Shown: positions 32,787 to 42,698 of the stretch, in pieces
Layout of the letters: each line of letters begins with the position of its first letter
Position numbering within the stretch: the stretch's first letter is position 1
Source of the DNA: JBBSNV01 sp964458605
Lineage (GTDB): Bacteria; Pseudomonadota; Alphaproteobacteria; Reyranellales; JAQSWP01
DNA: 64,000 nucleotides
NCBI GenBank assembly: GCA_964458605.1
Contig: CAYWLS010000005.1
Location: forward strand, 62,001-126,000
Direction of reading: 5' to 3'
Translations under genes and position numbers: made by a program
The notes under the pieces: generated by a model
Database searches by the model: none
Told to the model about the DNA's origin: nothing
Seen by the model: the letters and a program-made list of their open reading frames with translations, nothing else

Positions 32787-34124
32787 GTGTCGTCGTCGCA
32801 GCCAGGCGCTACCGGCGCCGCCGCTGCGCCCCCGTCTTCCGACCAGGACCAGAAGCCCGCCGCCGAAGGGGCGGATCGCGCCGGCACGCCCTCCCCTGTC
32901 GCCCCAGGCGAGCCGACAGCCGCCGGAACCGGCGAGACGCGCGGCCGCAAAGGCGCCTCCCCGCCCCGCCTGAGCGAAGCGCGCCTGGCCGAGATGCAGC
33001 GCCTGGAAACGGTCGGCCGACTGACCGGCGGCGTGGCGCACGACTTCAACAACATCCTCACCGTCGTGATCGGCAATGCCGAGCTGCTGCTGGAAAACCT
33101 GCCGCCCGGCGACCCCAGCCGCCACCTGGCCGAGGTGACCCTGGCGGCGGCGCGCTCGGGCGCGGATCTGGTGCGCATGCTGCTGGCCTATTCGCGCAGC
33201 CAGCCGCTGCAGCCGGTCGAATTCAACGCCAACATGCTGGTCGAGGAGATGCTCGATCTGCTGGTGCGCTCGCTGGGGGCGCGGATCAGGATCGAGACCG
33301 CGCTGGATCCGGCGCTATGGGGCATCCGTGTCGATCGCGCCCAGCTCGGATCGGTGCTGCTCAATCTTGCCGTCAACGCGCGCGACGCCATGCCCCAGGG
33401 CGGCGTCCTGCACATCGCCACCCAGAACCTGACGCTCGACAAGCCGGCGGCAGCCGCGGCCAAGCTGGCGGCAGGCGACTATGTCGGCATCGCCGTCGCC
33501 GACAGCGGCACGGGAATCGCGCCGGAAGTAGCCGAGCGCGTGTTCGAGCCGTTCTTCACCACCAAGCAACCCGGTCGCGGCAGCGGGCTGGGCCTGGCCA
33601 TGGTGCAGGGCTTCGTGCGCCAATCCGGCGGCCAGGTGCGTCTGTCGAGCAGGCAGGGCGCCGGCACCGTCGTGCGCCTCTATATGCCGCGCGCGCAGAT
33701 CCAGCTCGACCTGCCCAATATCGGCGTCGGCGAGGAGATTCGCGTGGCGCGCCAGGGCGAGACGGTGCTGGTGGTCGAGGACAACGAGCGGGTGCGCAAC
33801 TACGTGGTCGAGCGGCTGCGCCGGCTGGGCTACGGCGTGGTCGCCGCGACCGACGGCAAGTCCGCGCTCCAGGCGCTGCGCAAAGCCGAGCGGGTCGACC
33901 TGCTGTTCAGCGACATCGACATGCCGGGACTGGATGGGGCGAAGCTGGCGGAGCGTGCGCGGCGCGCCAGGCCGCGGCTGCGCATCCTCTTTACATCGGC
34001 CCACGCCGATGCCGGCAGCGAACCGGACAAGCGCTTCCGCCACGGCCATCGTCTGCTGCTCAAGCCCTATCGCAAGTATGAATTTGCACGGATGGTGCGG
34101 ATAGCATTGGACGAATTACTATGA
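32787..34124 (+). CDS. Hybrid sensor histidine kinase without recognizable sensor domain
   Basis: The 445-residue protein starts (GTG) with about 60 residues of Pro/Ala/Gly-rich low complexity, then a dimerisation/phosphoacceptor region (LTGGVAHDFNNILTVVIG, His85), an ATPase domain with N box NLAVNARDAM, G1 DSGTGI, F box FEPFFTTK and G2 GSGLGLAMV, and a C-terminal receiver (VLVVEDNERVRNYV, phosphoacceptor Asp376 in LLFSDIDMPG). No membrane segment, PAS or GAF domain is seen, so it is a soluble kinase whose input must come through a partner or the disordered N-terminus. It is almost certainly paired with the response regulator 3 bases upstream. Confidence 0.87.
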   Translation: MSSSQPGATGAAAAPPSSDQDQKPAAEGADRAGTPSPVAPGEPTAAGTGETRGRKGASPPRLSEARLAEMQRLETVGRLTGGVAHDFNNILTVVIGNAELLLENLPPGDPSRHLAEVTLAAARSGADLVRMLLAYSRSQPLQPVEFNANMLVEEMLDLLVRSLGARIRIETALDPALWGIRVDRAQLGSVLLNLAVNARDAMPQGGVLHIATQNLTLDKPAAAAAKLAAGDYVGIAVADSGTGIAPEVAERVFEPFFTTKQPGRGSGLGLAMVQGFVRQSGGQVRLSSRQGAGTVVRLYMPRAQIQLDLPNIGVGEEIRVARQGETVLVVEDNERVRNYVVERLRRLGYGVVAATDGKSALQALRKAERVDLLFSDIDMPGLDGAKLAERARRARPRLRILFTSAHADAGSEPDKRFRHGHRLLLKPYRKYEFARMVRIALDELL

Positions 34125-34454
34125 AATCTTGTGCGTGGCAAAAAAGTCATAATTTTTAATTGGAACAACCCCTTGTGGATTGAATTTGCCATAAGACTCA
34201 AGAGACTCATCCGTTTTGTTGTCAGTCTAAACTAAAGCATTATTCAGCTTTTATAACGATCTACTTAATTATCCAAAGTATTAATTCAACAGCACCAGCG
34301 AACTATCTGTCTGGAAAGCTTTTTTTAGCCTGAAAACCGCAGAAAATCAGCGCGTTGCGGCTTGCGCCGCTTCGACTCGGATATTGGGGGAGACAAGGCG
34401 GCAAACCCGCCCAGACCCGGTCCGATCTATTCGACCCAGAAGGAGACATCACTA
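34125..34454 (+). other. AT-rich leader region upstream of the Flp pilin genes
   Basis: These 330 bases separate the kinase stop from the first pilin. They are clearly AT-rich (runs such as TTATTCAGCTTTTATAACG), end with the ribosome site AGAAGGAGACATCACTA before the ATG, and are expected to hold the promoter for abundant pilin transcription. No coding frame with believable composition is seen. Confidence 0.55.
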
Positions 34455-34670
34455 ATGCGTTCCACGCTCGTTCGTTTGATGAAGGATGAATCGGGCGCGA
34501 CCATGATCGAATACGGTCTGATCGCGGCCCTCGTTTCCGTCGCTGCCATCGTCGCGCTGACTTCGCTCGGCACGTCGATCCAGAGCATCTTTGGTGTGGT
34601 TTCGACCAAGTTGAGTGCCGCGGCCACCGCCGCTCAGGGTTCGACTCCGAACCCGAACCCGGCGCCGTAA
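34455..34670 (+). CDS. flp: Flp family type IVb pilin, copy 1
   Basis: The 71-residue prepilin has a short basic leader, then the Flp signature ESGATMIEYGLIAALVSVAA: the processing site lies after the Gly and the mature protein has Glu at +5 followed by Tyr, with one hydrophobic helix for fibre packing. The C-terminus is Ala/Thr/Ser-rich and ends PNPNPAP. After cleavage by the CpaA peptidase it forms the Tad pilus fibre in surface attachment. AAGGAGAC gives a strong ribosome site. It differs from copy 2 (34900-35115) in only a few residues, which suggests recent duplication. A stem-loop follows the stop. Confidence 0.93.
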   Translation: MRSTLVRLMKDESGATMIEYGLIAALVSVAAIVALTSLGTSIQSIFGVVSTKLSAAATAAQGSTPNPNPAP

Positions 34671-34697
34671 GGACCTCGCAACCAAACCTCGAAAAAG

Positions 34698-34735
34698 CGG
34701 CGCCTTGCCATAACAGGCGGCGCCGTTCCTTTCTC
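34698..34735 (+). terminator. Stem-loop with T-rich tail after the first pilin gene
   Basis: CGGCGCC and GGCGCCG (34698-34704 / 34719-34725) can pair, with an inner GCC/GGC extension, followed by TTCCTTTCTC. It may be a partial terminator setting pilin mRNA levels apart from the rest of the locus. Confidence 0.5.
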
Positions 34736-34811
34736 TCGGCCCGCAAGGCCGAAGGACCAAAACGTTCGGACGATGCTCCAGCAGCTGGCGCGACGGTTCC
34801 GAACACAAACC

Positions 34812-34831
34812 GGGCCGTTTGATAACGGTCC
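34812..34831 (+). promoter_or_regulatory. Small hairpin in the leader of the second pilin gene
   Basis: GGGCCGTT and AACGGTCC pair (one G-U) around a TGAT loop, about 70 bases before the second pilin ATG. It may act as an mRNA stabiliser or processing site. Confidence 0.35.
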
Positions 34832-34899
34832 AAGGAAGAGCACGGCGGCGCAAGCCGTCATCAACCGGTCGAAACATTCGACCCAGAAGGAGACAGTCA

Positions 34900-35115
34900 A
34901 TGCGTTCCTCGTTTATTCGTCTCATGAAGGACGAATCGGGCGCGACCATGATCGAATACGGTCTGATCGCCGCTCTGGTTTCCGTCGCCGCGATCGTCGC
35001 GCTGACCTCTCTCGGCAGCTCGATCGAAAGCATCTTCACGGTGGTCTCGACCAAGCTGAGTGCTGCCGCTACCGCAGCCCAGGGCTCGACGCCGAATCCG
35101 AACCCGGCGCCGTAG
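34900..35115 (+). CDS. flp: Flp family type IVb pilin, copy 2
   Basis: This 71-residue prepilin is almost identical to copy 1 (differences near the N-terminus, such as SSFIR for STLVR, and around IESIFTVV). It has the same ESGATMIEYG processing region and PNPNPAP end. The sequence just before its ATG (TTCGACCCAGAAGGAGACA) also repeats that of copy 1, so the duplication included the ribosome site. Which copy is the major pilin cannot be told from sequence; both should be processed by CpaA. A strong stem-loop lies between it and cpaA. Confidence 0.93.
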   Translation: MRSSFIRLMKDESGATMIEYGLIAALVSVAAIVALTSLGSSIESIFTVVSTKLSAAATAAQGSTPNPNPAP

Positions 35116-35136
35116 TCTGCCGGCCGTCAGCAATGA

Positions 35137-35175
35137 GGGAACGGCGCGTGCAACCTCAGAGCGCCCGCCGTTCCC
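35137..35175 (+). terminator. Stem-loop between the pilin genes and cpaA
   Basis: Perfect 10-bp arms GGGAACGGCG (35137-35146) and CGCCGTTCCC (35166-35175) enclose a 19-base loop. No T run follows, so it is more likely an mRNA-processing or attenuation structure than a full terminator. It would allow far more pilin mRNA than assembly-gene mRNA. Confidence 0.5.
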
Positions 35176-35211
35176 AAAATTCCCAAGAGTTGGGGAGCGT
35201 TGGGGAATGTC

Positions 35212-35763
35212 ATGTTTGTCGATGCGGTACTTGCCGTCTATGCCGGGATACTGAGCTGGGCCGCCCTTAGCGACGCCCTGCGGCTGCGCATCCCCAACAA
35301 CGTGCCGCTGGCTCTGCTGGCGCTGTATCCTCTCTATATTGCGATTTCCCATGGCGACCCGATGCAGGCGCTGGCAGCGGCCGGCCTGGCGGCGGTCGTC
35401 TTCCTGGTCGGCTTCTTCTTCTTCGCCCGCGGCTGGATGGGCGGCGGCGACGTCAAGCTGATGAGCGTGGGCGCCCTGTGGGCCGGCCCCGCCCTGCTGC
35501 CCGACTTCCTGATCGTGACGGCGCTGGCCGGCGGCGTGCAGGCGCTGCTCAGCCTGGTGCCGCTTTACAAATTCCTCCCGCACTGGGCGACCCTGGCCTT
35601 CGCCATGCCCGGCAGCGCCACGTCGCCGGCCGGGGCGACCGCCAGCGCCGATGCCCCGGCCGCGGCCAAGCCGCCGCGCCGGCGCAACCTGCCCTACGGA
35701 ATTGCCATCGCGATCGGCGGGCTCTACGTCGCGGGCCGGCTGGCCGGCCTGGTCGCGATCTAA
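35212..35763 (+). CDS. cpaA: Prepilin peptidase CpaA/TadV
   Basis: The 183-residue membrane protein has the two conserved aspartates of type IV prepilin (A24) peptidases: one in SDALRLRIPN near residue 20 and one in GGGDVKLM near residue 83. It has several membrane segments but lacks the N-terminal methylase-type domain of PilD, as usual for CpaA/TadV. The Ala/Pro-rich loop about residues 130-160 is longer than usual. It cleaves the Flp leader after Gly. ATG 35212 is favoured over TTG 35200. Confidence 0.9.
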   Translation: MFVDAVLAVYAGILSWAALSDALRLRIPNNVPLALLALYPLYIAISHGDPMQALAAAGLAAVVFLVGFFFFARGWMGGGDVKLMSVGALWAGPALLPDFLIVTALAGGVQALLSLVPLYKFLPHWATLAFAMPGSATSPAGATASADAPAAAKPPRRRNLPYGIAIAIGGLYVAGRLAGLVAI

Positions 35764-35778
35764 CAGGAGGATCTTGCC

Positions 35779-36648
35779 ATGCGCTTCGGAAGGATCGGAC
35801 TGGTGGCAGCGGCCATCGTGCTGGCCATCGGCACCGCCCTGCTGGTGCAGAACTGGCTGGAGTCGCAACGCGCGGCGATGAAGCCGCAAGCCGCCAAGCC
35901 GGCGCCGACCGTGCGCGTGCTGGTGGCCAAGAGCGACGTCGCGATCGGCCAGTTCATCACGCCCGACAACGTCAAGTGGATCGAGTGGCCGGTGGCGGGC
36001 GTGCAGCCCACCTTCATGGTCGAGGGCAAGCGCGCAGTCAGCGACGTGGCGGGTTCGGTGGTGCGCTACGCCATCGCCGCCGGCGAGCCGATCACCGATG
36101 CGCGCATCGTCGCGCCGGGCGATCGCGGCTTCCTGGCCGCCGTGCTGCAGCCGGGCATGCGCGCCGTGTCGGCGCCGGTGACGGTTACGTCGGGCATTTC
36201 CGGCTTCATCTTCCCCGGCGACCATGTCGACGTGGTGCTGGTGCATGTGTTCAAGCCCGCCAGCGACGGCGACCGCGAACATCGCGCCGGCGAGACGATC
36301 CTCACCAACGTGCGCGTGCTGGCGGTCGACCAGAAGACCGACAGCAAGCCCGGCGAACCGATCGTGGCGCGCACCGTCACGTTCGAGGTCACGCCCAAGC
36401 AGGCCGAGACGCTGGCGCTGGTCGCCGACATGGGCAAGCTGTCGCTGTCGCTGCGCAGCCTGACCAACAACGGCGACGACGACAGCAGCGACCGCTCCGT
36501 GTCGTCCGGCGACAAGGGCATGATGCACACGACCTTCACGCTGGACAGCGACGCCTCGAGCCTGCTGTCCGGCAGCGGCAAGGGAGGCGGAACCGAACGC
36601 GTGACGCTGCTGCGCGGCAGCGGCGCATCGTCGGCGAAACCGCAATGA
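35779..36648 (+). CDS. cpaB: Flp pilus assembly protein CpaB/RcpC
   Basis: The 289-residue protein has an N-terminal membrane anchor (residues 7-24) and a SAF-type domain (VRVLVAKSDVAIGQFITPDNVKW) followed by the RcpC core with GMRAVSAPVTVTSGISGFIFPGDHVDVVL, a classic CpaB block. The C-terminal quarter is Ser/Asp/Gly-rich. CpaB is a periplasmic partner of the secretin, binding or stabilising the pilus channel. AGGAGG precedes the ATG. It overlaps cpaC by 4 bases (ATGA). Confidence 0.92.
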   Translation: MRFGRIGLVAAAIVLAIGTALLVQNWLESQRAAMKPQAAKPAPTVRVLVAKSDVAIGQFITPDNVKWIEWPVAGVQPTFMVEGKRAVSDVAGSVVRYAIAAGEPITDARIVAPGDRGFLAAVLQPGMRAVSAPVTVTSGISGFIFPGDHVDVVLVHVFKPASDGDREHRAGETILTNVRVLAVDQKTDSKPGEPIVARTVTFEVTPKQAETLALVADMGKLSLSLRSLTNNGDDDSSDRSVSSGDKGMMHTTFTLDSDASSLLSGSGKGGGTERVTLLRGSGASSAKPQ

Positions 36649-38801
36649 AGCCCGGCAAGCTGAAAATCGTCGGCGGCCTGGTCGGCCTGGCTTTCGTGGG
36701 CGGCGTGATCGTCGCCGCCTCGGCCGACAGTTCGGTCGACTACAACAGCGGACCGATCTGGATCGGCTCGCCGACCGGCACCGCCACGCCAAACGCAGCG
36801 GCGGCCAAGCCGCCGGCCAGCGGCGTCAACCTGCCCCGGCTCGAACTGGCTTCGGCCGACACCACTTTCACGCCGTCGCTGTCCGACGCAGCGATTTCGC
36901 CGGCCATGGTCAAGGCCGACCGGCCGCCACAGCTCATCGCGCCGATCCTGACGCCGCCGGCGGCGGCGGCGGCCCCAGCGTCAACGCCGGCGGCTGCCAC
37001 GGCGCCGGACAACGCTCCTGACGCCGACAAGCCTTCCACGGCCGCCGCGCCGGGCGCCGACGACAATACCAGGGCCGCGGCCACGAGCGCCGGCGACGGC
37101 AAGCCTCGCACGGACCAGGCGGCAGCGGATGTGAAGTCCGCCGCCGGCAACGGCCCAATGCCGGGAGACCAGCCCAACAAGGACGACAAGCCGACCGCTG
37201 CCGGCAACCCGGGCACCGACGCTCCCAAGCCGGTCGACGCCGCCGTCGCGCCGCCTGCCCCGCCGCAGGACGCCGATGCCGGCAAGCCGGTGCAGATGGC
37301 GCAGGCGGTGCCGTTCCTGACGCCGCCGAAGGCGGTGATCCCGCAGATCAATCCGGTCGCCCCGCGGCAGACGCAGCTCGCGCCGCCGGCCGGTGGCGGA
37401 TCGCCCACGCCCACTTCCGCCGCAGCCGGCGCCACCCCGCCCGCCACGCCGGCCAGCGTCACCTTCACCGGAACCTCCGGAAAGGATCTGCGCATCGAGA
37501 TCAATCGCGGCGCGCTGGTGCGTCTGGATACGCCGGCCGACACCGTGTTCGTCGCCAACCCCGACATCGCCGACATCCAGGTCAAGTCGCCGCGCCTGAT
37601 CTACGTGTTCGGCAAGCGCGCCGGCGAGACGGTGCTCTATGCCGTCGACGCCAACGACAACCTGCTGCTCAACACCCGCGTGGTGGTCGACCACAATTTG
37701 CAGGCGCTGCGCGCCGCCATTTCCAGCGTCGCGCCTGGCAGCGGCGTCAACGTCTCGTCCGCCGGCGACGCGCTGGTGATCGACGGTTCGGTGCGCACCG
37801 CGACCCAGGCCGAAGACATCCGCAAGCTGGCCGTGCGCTTCGCGCCCGGCGACGGCGCGGTGGTCAACAACCTGCATGTGGTGGCGCCCAACCAGGTCAA
37901 TCTGCGGGTCCGCATCGCCGAAGTGTCGCGCGACACGCTCAAGCAGTTCGGCATCAACTGGGAGAACGCGGTCAAGCTCGGCGGCTTCGTGTTCGGCCTG
38001 GCCCAGGGCGCCAAGGTCATCGACGACAGCGGCGGCAACAACAACGGCAAGATCATCGTCGGCAACAACGGCACCAACAGCATCGTCGGATCGTTCCGCA
38101 GCAGCCATGTCGATCTCAACACGGTGATCGACGCGCTGGCCAACGAAAACCTCGTCACGGTGCTGGCCGAGCCCAACCTCACCGCGATGTCGGGCGAGAC
38201 CGCCAACTTCCTGGCCGGCGGCGAATTCCCCATTCCGGTCGCCCAGTCGGGCACCAATGCCGGCGCCATCTCGGTCGACTTCAAGAAGTTCGGCGTCAGC
38301 CTCGCCTTCACCCCGACCGTGATCGACGGCAACCGCATCAACCTCAGGGTGCGTCCGGAAGTCAGCCAGCTATCGACAGTGGGCTCGGTCACCCTGAATG
38401 GCATCACCATTCCGGCGCTGACCACGCGCAACGCGGAGACCACGGTCGAACTGGCCAGCGGCCAGAGCTTCGCCATCGCCGGCCTGCTGCAGCACAATTC
38501 GCAGCAGGACGCCAGCAAGACGCCGTTCCTGGGCGACGTGCCGATCCTGGGTGCGCTGTTCAAGTCCGACCGCTACCAGCGCAACGAGACCGAACTGGTC
38601 ATCGTCGTGACGCCATACCTGGTCAAGCCGGTGTCGGCCAACGCCGTGGCCACGCCGGTCGACGGGCTGACCCCGCCCACCGACGTGCAGCGCATCTTCT
38701 ACGGCACCAAGAATCAGCAAAAGCTTCCCGAAGCCGGCAACGCGCCGCGCGGCCGCGACGGCAACACGGTGATCGGGCCGGCCGGTTTCCAGCTCGATTG
38801 A
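36645..38801 (+). CDS. cpaC: Secretin CpaC/RcpA with a long disordered N-terminal region
   Basis: The 718-residue protein has an N-terminal hydrophobic segment (about residues 8-27), then about 240 residues of Ala/Pro/Asp/Lys-rich low complexity, and from about residue 274 the pilus-type secretin: LRIEINRGALVRLDTPADTVFV and VFGKRAGETVLYAVD (N domain), then a BON-like part and the secretin core VLAEPNLTAMSGETANFLAGG, ending LGDVPILGALFKSDRYQRNE and LVIVVTPYLVKPV. It forms the outer-membrane channel for the pilus. Typical CpaC proteins are near 500-550 residues, so the linker is an unusual addition that may span the periplasm or peptidoglycan. Confidence 0.92.
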   Translation: MKPGKLKIVGGLVGLAFVGGVIVAASADSSVDYNSGPIWIGSPTGTATPNAAAAKPPASGVNLPRLELASADTTFTPSLSDAAISPAMVKADRPPQLIAPILTPPAAAAAPASTPAAATAPDNAPDADKPSTAAAPGADDNTRAAATSAGDGKPRTDQAAADVKSAAGNGPMPGDQPNKDDKPTAAGNPGTDAPKPVDAAVAPPAPPQDADAGKPVQMAQAVPFLTPPKAVIPQINPVAPRQTQLAPPAGGGSPTPTSAAAGATPPATPASVTFTGTSGKDLRIEINRGALVRLDTPADTVFVANPDIADIQVKSPRLIYVFGKRAGETVLYAVDANDNLLLNTRVVVDHNLQALRAAISSVAPGSGVNVSSAGDALVIDGSVRTATQAEDIRKLAVRFAPGDGAVVNNLHVVAPNQVNLRVRIAEVSRDTLKQFGINWENAVKLGGFVFGLAQGAKVIDDSGGNNNGKIIVGNNGTNSIVGSFRSSHVDLNTVIDALANENLVTVLAEPNLTAMSGETANFLAGGEFPIPVAQSGTNAGAISVDFKKFGVSLAFTPTVIDGNRINLRVRPEVSQLSTVGSVTLNGITIPALTTRNAETTVELASGQSFAIAGLLQHNSQQDASKTPFLGDVPILGALFKSDRYQRNETELVIVVTPYLVKPVSANAVATPVDGLTPPTDVQRIFYGTKNQQKLPEAGNAPRGRDGNTVIGPAGFQLD

Positions 38802-38811
38802 TGGAGCAGTC

Positions 38812-39519
38812 ATGAATACCAGGTTCTCCATCCTTCCGATCGCCGCTCCGTTCGCCGCCCTGCTGCTCCTCGGCGCCTGCGACCTGCAGCCCGACATGAA
38901 CGTACGGCCCGACTGGACGCCGGTGCAGGCGCCCAAGACCAACCAGGTCTCGGTGGTCCACAACGACGTGGTGATCCCCTTCGCGCCGGGCACCGCGCGG
39001 CTGGGCGCCTCCGAAGCGGCGCAGCTCGACCGCTTCCTGGCGCGCGACAGCGCCAACCGTACCCAAGTCTCGGTGCTGGTCGGGCCCAACACCGGTCCCG
39101 CCCCGCTGGCCGCCCAGCGCGGCCGCGAGATCCAGACGCAGCTGGCGCGCCGCGGCATCGATTCGACCCTGGTCCATGGCGACAGCGACCGGCTGGCGGT
39201 CAACACGGTGCTGGTCTCGATCGACCGCTACGTCGTCACCACGCCGCACTGCCCCGACTTCAGCAAGTCGACCGAGAGCAACTACACCAACACGCCCGAC
39301 AGCAATTTCGGCTGCGCCACGGCGCAGAATCTGGGCCTGATGGTGGCCGACCCGGCCGATCTGGTGCGCGGCCGGGACCTGGGCCCGCAGGACGGCACGC
39401 AGTCGGTGCTGGCCATCCAGCGCTACCGCACGGGCAAAGTGATCAAGCCCGCTACCACCGATACCGGCAGCGGCGGCAGCGGCAGCAGCAGCAGCAGCAG
39501 TTCAAGCGGGTCCAACTGA
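38812..39519 (+). CDS. cpaD: CpaD family pilus assembly lipoprotein
   Basis: The 235-residue protein has a lipoprotein signal peptide ending LLLGAC|D and the CpaD body, with an OmpA-like feel (VVHNDVVIPFAPGTARLGAS) and the conserved GCATAQNLGLMVADPADLVRGR segment that defines the family. It probably helps the secretin CpaC reach or stay in the outer membrane. The C-terminus is a Gly/Ser run (GSGGSGSSSSSSSSGSN) coded by GGC/AGC codon repeats that may be slippage-prone. It overlaps cpaE by one base. Confidence 0.9.
   Translation: MNTRFSILPIAAPFAALLLLGACDLQPDMNVRPDWTPVQAPKTNQVSVVHNDVVIPFAPGTARLGASEAAQLDRFLARDSANRTQVSVLVGPNTGPAPLAAQRGREIQTQLARRGIDSTLVHGDSDRLAVNTVLVSIDRYVVTTPHCPDFSKSTESNYTNTPDSNFGCATAQNLGLMVADPADLVRGRDLGPQDGTQSVLAIQRYRTGKVIKPATTDTGSGGSGSSSSSSSSGSN
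39466..39501. repeat. GGC/AGC codon microsatellite in cpaD
   Basis: GGCAGC units followed by a run of AGC triplets near the 3' end of cpaD code for a Gly/Ser tail. Length change would alter the tail in steps of one residue without changing the frame. Confidence 0.6.
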
Positions 39520-40763
39520 TGACCCCCACCGTCCGCCAGGGTCAAAACCTTTCGGACGCCCGGGAAATGCGGCAGATCGGGCGTGCCGCCGCATTCCTGC
39601 TGGATGCCGATGCGCCGATCGGCACGGTGCTCAATCGCGCCCTGACGGCGCGCGGCGTCGAATTGACGCTGCACTCCGGCGGGCTGGAGGCGGCGCTGGG
39701 CGAGGCCGGCCAGAATTTCGCCTACGACAGCATCATCGTCGACGTGCGCCACGTCGAGGATCCGGTCGAGGACCTGGCGGCGCTGCAGTCGATCCTGCCG
39801 CGGCGCTGCCGCATGATCGCCTTCGCCGAACGCCTGACGTCGGACGTCCACCGCGACCTGATCGATGCCGGCGCCTACGCCGTGCTCGACGTCACGCTTC
39901 GCCCCGACACGCTCGACGCGATCTTCGGCACGGTGATCCAGACCTCGGACAACAGCAGCCACCACGTCGCCCCTTCGCCGCGCAAACGCGGCCGCGTCGT
40001 CGTCCTGCTCGGCACGCGCGGCGGCGTCGGCACCAGCACCGTGGCGGCGGGCCTGGCCTGGCTGATGGCCCAGGAGAGCGGCCGGGAGACCGCGCTGCTG
40101 GATCTCGACCCGTTTTTCGGCTCCACCGCCCTGGCGCTGAACATCGACCCGGGCGACGGCATGCGCCAGGCGCTGGAACGTCCGTCCCGACTGGACTCGG
40201 TGTTCGTCGACCGCGCCGTGCGCAAGATCGGCGACCGGCTCTACGTGCTGAGCACGGAAAACGCGCTCGAGCAACCGCTCGAAACCGACGACAAGGCGCC
40301 GGTGGCGCTGGTCGAGGCGCTGCGCAACCAGTACGAACGCGTGGTGGTCGACCTGCCGCGCGGCCCGCGCGCCTGGCAGGCGGCGGTGCTGACGCGGGCC
40401 GACGAGGTGCTGCTGGTCACCGACCTGTCGCTGGCCGGCGCCCGCGACACCATGCGGCTGCTGGCATTCTGCCGCCACTGTTCCAGCTCGTCGCGTATCC
40501 GCATCGTCGTGGGCGGCGCGCGCCAGCCGCAGAACGAGATGCTCGATCTCAACGAGTTCCGCCGCGCCGTGGGCGCGCCGGTCGAGCTCAACATTCCATT
40601 CGACGCGGCGGCCGCCATGGCGGCGGGCCGGCGCGGCCAGCCGGTGCCCAAGGCCGGTCCGCGCAGTCCCGCCGGCAAGGCCTATCGCACCCTGCTCACC
40701 ACGCTCGAAGGAGCCGGCGAGAGCCAGGGCAAGGGCCGTCGCCTGTTGCCGTGGCGGCGCTAA
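39519..40763 (+). CDS. cpaE: CpaE/TadZ ATPase-like localisation protein
   Basis: The 414-residue protein has an atypical receiver-like N-terminal domain (about residues 20-135) and a ParA/MinD-like domain from about residue 158. The deviant Walker A motif reads GTRGGVGTSTVAAGL: both lysines of the ParA motif are replaced (K to R and the P-loop K to T), so ATP binding or hydrolysis may be weak or absent. The downstream LLDLDPFFGSTAL segment matches CpaE. CpaE/TadZ proteins place the pilus machine at the pole or other sites rather than power it. It starts within the cpaD stop codon (TGATG). Confidence 0.9.
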   Translation: MTPTVRQGQNLSDAREMRQIGRAAAFLLDADAPIGTVLNRALTARGVELTLHSGGLEAALGEAGQNFAYDSIIVDVRHVEDPVEDLAALQSILPRRCRMIAFAERLTSDVHRDLIDAGAYAVLDVTLRPDTLDAIFGTVIQTSDNSSHHVAPSPRKRGRVVVLLGTRGGVGTSTVAAGLAWLMAQESGRETALLDLDPFFGSTALALNIDPGDGMRQALERPSRLDSVFVDRAVRKIGDRLYVLSTENALEQPLETDDKAPVALVEALRNQYERVVVDLPRGPRAWQAAVLTRADEVLLVTDLSLAGARDTMRLLAFCRHCSSSSRIRIVVGGARQPQNEMLDLNEFRRAVGAPVELNIPFDAAAAMAAGRRGQPVPKAGPRSPAGKAYRTLLTTLEGAGESQGKGRRLLPWRR

Positions 40764-40778
40764 CAAGGGGGAAGGAAG

Positions 40779-42694
<1,916 letters not shown>

Positions 42695-42698
<4 letters not shown>

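Noticed and set aside
34141..34180. A possible sigma54 promoter (TTGGAACA...TTGTGG) upstream of the pilin genes
   Set aside because: The spacing between the GG and GC elements is off by one and the GC is absent, so it does not meet the -24/-12 rule.
35478..36644. An N-terminal extension of the secretin frame through cpaA and cpaB
   Set aside because: It lies out of frame over two good genes; the ATG at 36645 overlaps the cpaB stop and begins with a signal/anchor segment.
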